This document shows positions 14,775 to 19,815 of a DNA stretch of 19,815 nt, one piece after another; within the stretch, counting starts at the first letter, position 1, and each line of letters starts with the position of its first letter. The position numbers and the translations under genes were made by a program. Source of the DNA: an uncultured Anaerolineae bacterium (GTDB taxonomy: Bacteria; Chloroflexota; Anaerolineae; Anaerolineales; Villigracilaceae); assembly GCA_903854805.1 (NCBI GenBank), contig CAINXK010000062.1:1-19815 (forward strand), read 5' to 3'. The notes beneath the pieces are model-generated. The model was not told where the DNA came from and searched no databases. It saw only the letters and a list, made by a program, of their open reading frames with translations.

Positions 14775-17342
14775 ATGCAAAAAATAACTTCAGCTATCTG
14801 GAAACCTGGCATCAGGACAATTTCGCTCTTCCTTTATTTCTACGGAGCAGGATTAATTGCCGCAGGATTGATTGGACTATTCGGCGAAAGAATTTCAATC
14901 ACGAGAATCCTGATGCTTTGTATATCGCTTTTGGCGAGCAGTGGCTTTTGTTTCTTGGCCTGGAAATTACAAAATGATACTGGAATCTCAGTTTGGTGGA
15001 ATAAATTCGACAGAAAAAATCTCCAGAATATACTAATTTTCTCGACATTATTTCTGTTTTTCCTTAGCTGGAGCCTGGTATGGACGCCACTAAATGCTTT
15101 TGGAAATTTGTACTATTACATAAAGGCAGTTTTCCCATTTACAATTTGGCTCTTAATCGCGTCTGGAATGGGGCTCTGGTGCTCATTGGCATCACGCTAT
15201 GGGTTTCATATTCAGCGATGGAAAGAAAATATTGATCAGCAAAATCCAACCTTCAAAATCGCAGGAGCATTTCTACTTATTTTCGCGCTTATTGCTTGGA
15301 TCGCATCGAGCAGAATCGTTGGGGTTAAGCCTGCAGATGAAGATTTTTGGTATGGCGCGGGAGTCCCTACCCTGGCTTTTCAAGTAATTGGAGCACTAAT
15401 TATTGGAGTTGGGCTTTCCGTGCTGATCAATAGATGGCTTGCCCACGCACCTAAACAAATAATTTCAATTGACTTATTGCTCTTCTTGATGATCTGGGCA
15501 GCTTCAGCCTATCTTTGGGCAATAGAACCCGTGAAACCTGATTTTCTAATTACTCAGCCTGTCGCACCCAATTTCGAACTTTATCCAGATTATGATGCAC
15601 GCAATAACGACGTTATGAGTCAATTTGCCGTCATTGGCCAGGGCATCAACAATCATAGTTTTTTTGATCGCGTCCTGTACCCAGCCTTCCTGGTTTACCT
15701 GCATACCTTCGCAGGCCAAAATTATTCAACCCTAATGGCAATCCAGGCTGCAATTTTTGCCATTTTACCAGCAATCTTATTTATCATTGGGGCCACTATT
15801 TCCGATCGTACAAACGGACTGGTCTTGGGTATTCTGACTGTCTTCCGTGGGATAAACCAGATAAACATAGGAAACATCATTGAAACAGCTCATCAAAAAC
15901 AGATGCTTACTGAGTACCCAACCGCTGTTTTGTTAGTACTGGCGACACTCCTTCTCATCAAGTGGGTAAAAGATCCAATAAAAAACTGGTATCTGGCAGG
16001 CTTATCAGGCGGGATAATAGGTATTTCCACCTTGCTCCGACCCCATACAATGGTGATCATTCCTGTTTTTATTGTCCTGGCATTCTTTGTTTACCTCCGA
16101 AAACCCAAAATCTGGATTAGCACGAGTACTTTTTTTTTCACCGCAGCCATTCTTAGTGTAATACCGTGGGCACAATTCAGCGGTCAAAATATTTCTATAT
16201 TCGATCTATATTTCACAAGAATAAATGACGTAATTAAGCAACGCTACCAACAGGACCCAAAACGTGGTAGCTATGACAGCAGCTCAGCTAAAACAGTTTT
16301 CTCAGGAACATCACATCAAGCTGCTTACAGTCAGGCGCCAATTGCTGACAAAAATATTGTTGTCTTTGTTGGGGATAATTTCCTAAATAATCTCGTCACG
16401 ACTGTCCAGACATTACCTACCACCCCATTCAATCTTGATGCCCGAACGATTGTTAAAAAAACAGAAAATTTCTGGAAACCATATTGGGACGGCAAGCTTG
16501 GAGGCTGGGCAATCGTGCTCATTCCATTCAACTTACTGATCATCTCACTGGGTTTGGGCGCCGCCTGGAAATATGCAAAATTAGCTGGCTTCATTCCACT
16601 AATAATTATGGTCTCATATTATGTAATTAATGCCTTTGGACGAACATCTGGAGGCCGGTACATTGTCCCCGTAGATTGGGTAATACTAATATATTATGTT
16701 CTCGGTCTGATTACAATTTTGAAATTAGTTACATCATTCTATTCGGAACCAATTGCCACTATCGAATTCTTACCACAAACACGAACCGAAGGTATTAGGT
16801 GGTGGCCGATCGCATTGATAGTATTAATTTTATCTTTTTCGATGGGGTCTCTTATACCACTTTCTCAGACATTGAACCAACAAAGATTCCCAGACAGATC
16901 ACCGGATGAACAAGCTACCATCTTTGCATCAATAACCGGTGACCTGCCTTTGCTAAATGAAAAAAATATTCAAAATTTTCTCTCCTCAGAAAATGCAATT
17001 ATTTTGACTGGGCGAAGTTTATACCCAAGGCAGTTTAATATAAATGAGGGCCTGGATATAAGCGTGTATCGCTATTATCACAGCATGCCATTTCCAAGAA
17101 CTTTATTTACAACTATAGGACAACAAGGCGAAAGGGTTGTTATTCTTCCGACCACAAACCCAGCTCCAATCCCAAACTCAACTGACGTAATGGTGATAGG
17201 CTGCCTGGATCACGGGATCGTTTTTGCCCGTGCAATAATCCGACTGGATGATAATAGTATTATCGAGGGCTTAAATTCTGACGAACCTCTTTTATGCCCC
17301 CTACAGAAACCAATCTGTGAAACCAATAAAAATTGCCGGTAG
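14775..17342 (+). CDS. large multispanning GT-C-like membrane protein, putative glycosyltransferase
   Basis: The 855-residue product has about a dozen or more hydrophobic segments followed by a soluble C-terminal domain from about 695. The arrangement resembles polyprenyl-phosphate-sugar-dependent GT-C transferases (PMT/ArnT type). A polar loop after several N-terminal helices reads FELYPDYDARNNDV, with D272, D274 and D279 near the membrane; in GT-C enzymes such an acidic loop carries the catalytic base. RPHTMVIIPVF follows a later helix, and the C-terminal domain contains AIILTGRSLYPRQF. I recognise the general style but not a named subfamily. There is no clear Shine-Dalgarno sequence before the ATG (CAAACAATTATG). 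The preceding acyltransferase suggests an envelope-modifying pair. Enzymatic activity is inferred from topology only. Confidence 0.7.
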   Translation: MQKITSAIWKPGIRTISLFLYFYGAGLIAAGLIGLFGERISITRILMLCISLLASSGFCFLAWKLQNDTGISVWWNKFDRKNLQNILIFSTLFLFFLSWSLVWTPLNAFGNLYYYIKAVFPFTIWLLIASGMGLWCSLASRYGFHIQRWKENIDQQNPTFKIAGAFLLIFALIAWIASSRIVGVKPADEDFWYGAGVPTLAFQVIGALIIGVGLSVLINRWLAHAPKQIISIDLLLFLMIWAASAYLWAIEPVKPDFLITQPVAPNFELYPDYDARNNDVMSQFAVIGQGINNHSFFDRVLYPAFLVYLHTFAGQNYSTLMAIQAAIFAILPAILFIIGATISDRTNGLVLGILTVFRGINQINIGNIIETAHQKQMLTEYPTAVLLVLATLLLIKWVKDPIKNWYLAGLSGGIIGISTLLRPHTMVIIPVFIVLAFFVYLRKPKIWISTSTFFFTAAILSVIPWAQFSGQNISIFDLYFTRINDVIKQRYQQDPKRGSYDSSSAKTVFSGTSHQAAYSQAPIADKNIVVFVGDNFLNNLVTTVQTLPTTPFNLDARTIVKKTENFWKPYWDGKLGGWAIVLIPFNLLIISLGLGAAWKYAKLAGFIPLIIMVSYYVINAFGRTSGGRYIVPVDWVILIYYVLGLITILKLVTSFYSEPIATIEFLPQTRTEGIRWWPIALIVLILSFSMGSLIPLSQTLNQQRFPDRSPDEQATIFASITGDLPLLNEKNIQNFLSSENAIILTGRSLYPRQFNINEGLDISVYRYYHSMPFPRTLFTTIGQQGERVVILPTTNPAPIPNSTDVMVIGCLDHGIVFARAIIRLDDNSIIEGLNSDEPLLCPLQKPICETNKNCR

Positions 17343-17402
17343 CCCAACCTAACCATCAAATTTACCGATCTAAAGCAGCTAAATAACGTACTTCTGATCT
17401 GA

Positions 17403-17420
17403 GAGTTCCTGTGAGTTCCT
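17403..17420 (+). repeat. tandem GAGTTCCT pair upstream of the mntR promoter
   Basis: GAGTTCCT occurs at 17403-17410 and again at 17413-17420, ten bases apart, one helical turn. The second copy touches the -35 box, a position where an activator could bind. Eight-base repeats can be chance. Confidence 0.4.
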
Positions 17421-17449
17421 TGACCTTGTGATCCTGTATTTGATATAAT
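17420..17449 (+). promoter_or_regulatory. sigma-70-type promoter of the DtxR/MntR-mntH operon
   Basis: TTGACC (17420-17425), an 18-base spacer and a perfect TATAAT (17444-17449) form the best promoter in the window. The expected start is near 17456, inside the downstream palindrome and about 20 bases before the regulator's ATG. Confidence 0.8.
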
Positions 17450-17451
17450 AT

Positions 17452-17471
17452 TTATTAGGTGAGACTAATAA
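17452..17471. promoter_or_regulatory. putative DtxR/MntR operator
   Basis: TTATTAG (17452-17458) and CTAATAA (17465-17471) are perfect inverted arms around GTGAGA. Weaker symmetry continues outward, so 11 of 14 positions match when the arms are extended to 17445-17478. The centre, TTAGG-TGAG-ACTAA, contains the TTAGG half-site typical of DtxR-family boxes. It covers the expected transcription start directly after the -10, ideal for repression by the adjacent regulator. No experiment is implied; this is a sequence-based prediction. Confidence 0.62.
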
Positions 17472-17476
17472 TATTT

Positions 17477-18151
17477 ATGGTAGATGAATTAATAACCCAG
17501 TCTATTCAAGATTATCTAAAAGCTATTTACGAGCTATGCAAACAAGACGGGACAGCCAATACCAAGGCACTTGCTTCCAGGCTAGGCGTAACACCACCTT
17601 CAGTTACTGGTATGCTCCAACGCCTGGCTGGTTGCAAACCTCCACTCGTAATATATTACAAACACCGAGGTGCAACCCTTACTGCGGACGGCGAACTTGT
17701 GGCACTCGAAGTTATCCGCCATCACCGGCTCATTGAAACATATCTGGTTAAAACCCTGGGCTACAAATGGGACCAGGTCCACGAAGAGGCTGATCGTTTG
17801 GAACATTTTATCTCTGAGGATTTTGAAACAAGGATTGCAACCCTACTTGGCAACCCCGTACGCGACCCTCACGGAGAACTGATACCAACTGCCGACTTAA
17901 TAATGCCTCCAGACAACACTAAATCACTCTCACTCTTGGTACCCAAACAAAAAGCATGTATTGTCAGGGTAAGGGCAAATGATCTTGCACTTTTACGCCA
18001 CCTTGAAAATCTGGGGCTAACCCCAGGAACGAACATCGAGGTGGTTGAACGCTCACCTATTGACAACAAAACGATTATCCGGGTAGGAATAAAAGAAACA
18101 AACCTGGTTGTCGATTCTAGAATAACCGATAGCATATTTATTAGTTTCTAA
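17477..18151 (+). CDS. mntR: DtxR/MntR-family metal-dependent transcriptional repressor
   Basis: The 224-residue product has the three DtxR parts: a winged helix-turn-helix (about 1-72; TKALASRLGVTPPSVTGMLQRL), a metal-binding and dimerisation domain (73-145) and a C-terminal SH3/FeoA-like domain (150-224). Aligned by eye with IdeR, the metal ligands are D12, D106, E109, H110 (primary site; IdeR M10, C102, E105, H106) and H83, E87, H102 (ancillary site; IdeR H79, E83, H98). Asp instead of Met and Cys suits Mn(II) better than Fe(II). It precedes an Nramp transporter by 42 bases and has a palindrome over its start region, so Mn-dependent autorepression is likely. The ATG at 17477 gives a normal family N-terminus; a GTG at 17459 lies inside the operator and is disfavoured. 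No well-placed Shine-Dalgarno sequence is seen. Confidence 0.87.
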   Translation: MVDELITQSIQDYLKAIYELCKQDGTANTKALASRLGVTPPSVTGMLQRLAGCKPPLVIYYKHRGATLTADGELVALEVIRHHRLIETYLVKTLGYKWDQVHEEADRLEHFISEDFETRIATLLGNPVRDPHGELIPTADLIMPPDNTKSLSLLVPKQKACIVRVRANDLALLRHLENLGLTPGTNIEVVERSPIDNKTIIRVGIKETNLVVDSRITDSIFISF

Positions 18152-18193
18152 AATATAATTCAGCATCTGGACATGGAAAATAGAGGTGAATAG

Positions 18194-19504
18194 TTGACGG
18201 AACCGAATATCGACCAAACTGAAATTAGCTCAAACGACTCCAAAACAGTTAGAAGTGCAAAGGAAGTCCTTTCTGGCACAAGCAAAAAAGGCTGGCTTGC
18301 CAGATTAATGCCATTTATGGGTCCAGCTTTTATTGCCAGCGTCGCATATATGGATCCCGGTAACTTTGCAACAAACATACAGGGTGGCGCAAAACTCGGG
18401 CTGGAGTTGCTCTGGGTAATCGTCGCATCGAATCTGATGGCAATGTTGCTTCAAACTCTTTCTGCAAAATTAGGGATTGCCACGGGCAAGAATCTCGCAG
18501 AACATTGCCGTGACCAATATCCGAGGTGGATGGTCTGGGGCATGTGGGCAATTGCTGAATTAGTGGCAATTGCTACTGATTTAGCTGAGTTTTTAGGAGC
18601 CGCATTGGGCTTCTACCTGCTCTTCGGGATACCTCTTTTATGGGCGGGCATTTTCACCGCAATAATTACTTTTCTAATTCTGGGTCTGGAGCGTTTTGGT
18701 TTTCGCCCACTCGAAGCTGTCATAACATCCTTGGTTGGAGTGGTAGGACTGAGCTATTTAGTCGAAATCTTTCTAGTCAAACCCAATTGGGGGGATGTTT
18801 TTTACCATGCAGTCGTCCCACATTTTTCTGGAGTGGAAAGTATTTTACTCGCCACCGGAATTCTTGGAGCAACTGTTATGCCGCATGCAATTTACCTGCA
18901 TTCAGCACTTACAAAAGATCGAATTGTTGTAAAAAATCCAATTATGCTCCAAAAACTTTTCCGGTATGAGATCATCGATGTCGTTGTGGCTATGGGGGCT
19001 GCAAGTTTCATAAACATGGCAATGCTGATTATGGCTGCCACTACCTTCCATGATACTGGCCTTACTAATATCGGCACCATAGAAGAAGCGCATCGCACGC
19101 TGGAACCATTGCTTGGCAGGGCATCCCAATACATTTTTGGTATTTCCCTCTTGGCGAGTGGGCTATCGTCATCTTCTGTGGGAACGATGGCTGGTCAAAT
19201 AATTATGCAGGGCTTTTTACACAAACATATCGCACCCTGGATCAGGCGACTTGTAACTATCCTGCCATCACTTTTAGTGATTGGAATCGGTCTCGATCCA
19301 ACGCGGACCCTTGTCATCAGCCAGGTATTCCTTAGCTTTGGACTTCCGTTTGCGATCATTCCTCTAATTCAATTCACTCGCAGGAAAGACCTCATGGGAA
19401 GCCTGGTAAACAGACCTTTCACAACCTTCATGGCAAGCCTGGTGGCTGCGCTCATTATCTCATTAAATTTCTTTTTAATATTTCAGTTAGTAACCACGAG
19501 GTAA
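18194..19504 (+). CDS. mntH: Nramp-family divalent metal transporter MntH
   Basis: This is a proton-coupled importer of Mn(II) and related metals. The 436-residue sequence carries D54-P55-G56-N57 in the first helix (AYMDPGNFATN) and M229-P230-H231 in helix six (GATVMPHAIYLHSA); the Asp, Asn and Met are the metal ligands in known Nramp structures. About eleven membrane segments are present, with an N-terminal hydrophilic tail of about 40 residues that is longer than in E. coli MntH. The start is TTG at 18194: an in-frame stop lies just before it, and AGAGGTGA (18182-18189) is four bases upstream. It follows the DtxR-like regulator by 42 bases and precedes a UspA gene by two bases, so all three are probably one transcript. 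Assignment is secure; the preference for Mn is inferred. Confidence 0.93.
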   Translation: MTEPNIDQTEISSNDSKTVRSAKEVLSGTSKKGWLARLMPFMGPAFIASVAYMDPGNFATNIQGGAKLGLELLWVIVASNLMAMLLQTLSAKLGIATGKNLAEHCRDQYPRWMVWGMWAIAELVAIATDLAEFLGAALGFYLLFGIPLLWAGIFTAIITFLILGLERFGFRPLEAVITSLVGVVGLSYLVEIFLVKPNWGDVFYHAVVPHFSGVESILLATGILGATVMPHAIYLHSALTKDRIVVKNPIMLQKLFRYEIIDVVVAMGAASFINMAMLIMAATTFHDTGLTNIGTIEEAHRTLEPLLGRASQYIFGISLLASGLSSSSVGTMAGQIIMQGFLHKHIAPWIRRLVTILPSLLVIGIGLDPTRTLVISQVFLSFGLPFAIIPLIQFTRRKDLMGSLVNRPFTTFMASLVAALIISLNFFLIFQLVTTR

Positions 19505-19506
19505 CA

Positions 19507-19815
19507 ATGTTTAAAAATATCCTTGTCCCCTTGGACGGTTCCAAGTTAGCCGAAGCTGCTTTCGAACCGGCACAATCTCTTGCGCGCACTATCGGAGCAC
19601 CAGTCACTCTTTTGCATGTAATCGAAAAAGATGCTCCGCAAGCAGTTCATAGCGACCATCATTTATCCAAAGCCGATGAAGCTGTTGAGTATTTGAAGAA
19701 AATCGCGGCCAAAGATTCCGCAAATGGTCTGCAAATAAATACCCATGTGCACACAGCTGAAGTAAAGGATGTTGCAGGCAGCATAATCCAACATGCTTCC
19801 GAAGAATTTAGTCCA
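19507..19815 (+). CDS. universal stress protein UspA family, 3' end outside the window
   Basis: The first 103 codons of a UspA-domain protein are present and run off the window end. MFKNILVPLDGSKLAE is the typical opening strand and helix, followed by the second strand APVTLLHVIE. The ATP-binding GxxGx(9)G(S/T) motif that separates nucleotide-binding from non-binding members would lie beyond the edge. GAGG at 19498-19501 overlaps the mntH stop and is five bases before the ATG. With only two bases between mntH and this ATG, expression is surely linked to Mn uptake. Function in the cell is unknown; family members respond to stress or energy state. Confidence 0.88.
   Translation, partial: MFKNILVPLDGSKLAEAAFEPAQSLARTIGAPVTLLHVIEKDAPQAVHSDHHLSKADEAVEYLKKIAAKDSANGLQINTHVHTAEVKDVAGSIIQHASEEFSP

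Noticed and set aside
17459..17476. GTG at 17459 as the start of the DtxR-like regulator
   Set aside because: It lies inside the putative operator at the expected transcription start and would leave no leader; the ATG at 17477 gives the usual family N-terminus.

Overview
The window reads as a chromosomal stretch of a bacterium of moderate, slightly AT-rich base composition. Lipoprotein signal peptides, a PPi-type phosphofructokinase, an Nramp/DtxR metal locus and large multispanning envelope proteins together suggest a Chloroflexota lineage, perhaps Anaerolineae-like. That placement is inference from protein style; no rRNA or other marker is present. There are no tRNA or rRNA genes, CRISPR arrays, transposases, phage genes or evident decayed mobile elements. 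Gene density is normal, with three gaps of 400-510 bases and one of 300.

Layout. 1-403: non-coding or unresolved sequence with an AT-only palindrome. 404-1843: a stand-alone GltD-type Fe-S/FAD/NADPH oxidoreductase closed by a strong terminator. 1925-6371: four plus-strand genes that look envelope-directed: an unclassified secreted or anchored HExxH protein, a lipoprotein joining a DsbA-like thioredoxin domain to a cyclophilin, a PrsW-type intramembrane protease overlapping the lipoprotein gene by 4 bases, and a close DedA orthologue with its own candidate promoter. A 21-bp perfect hairpin follows. 6672-9183: a three-gene ABC importer of the nitrate/sulfonate/taurine/NMT1 class (lipoprotein, ATPase, permease), ending in a long terminator shared with the convergent neighbour.

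9268-12986: three minus-strand genes: a UbiA/MenA-like prenyltransferase, a phosphofructokinase with the PPi-dependent GGDD/PKTMDND signature, and a SpoU-type RNA methyltransferase. 13493-17342: an acyltransferase-3 family membrane protein and an 855-residue GT-C-like membrane protein, probably concerned with envelope glycan or lipid modification. 17420-19815: a metal-homeostasis operon: a promoter whose start region is overlapped by a palindrome with a DtxR-type half-site, a DtxR/MntR-family regulator, an Nramp MntH transporter, and a universal stress protein cut by the window end.

The best-supported regulatory circuit is the Mn locus, where regulator, target transporter and a plausible autoregulatory operator can all be seen. 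The least familiar parts are the HExxH protein, the DsbA-cyclophilin fusion with its translationally coupled PrsW protease, and possible leaderless starts, one of which would belong to a 47-codon reading frame at 10417-10560. I do not see a clearly new defence or mobile system.
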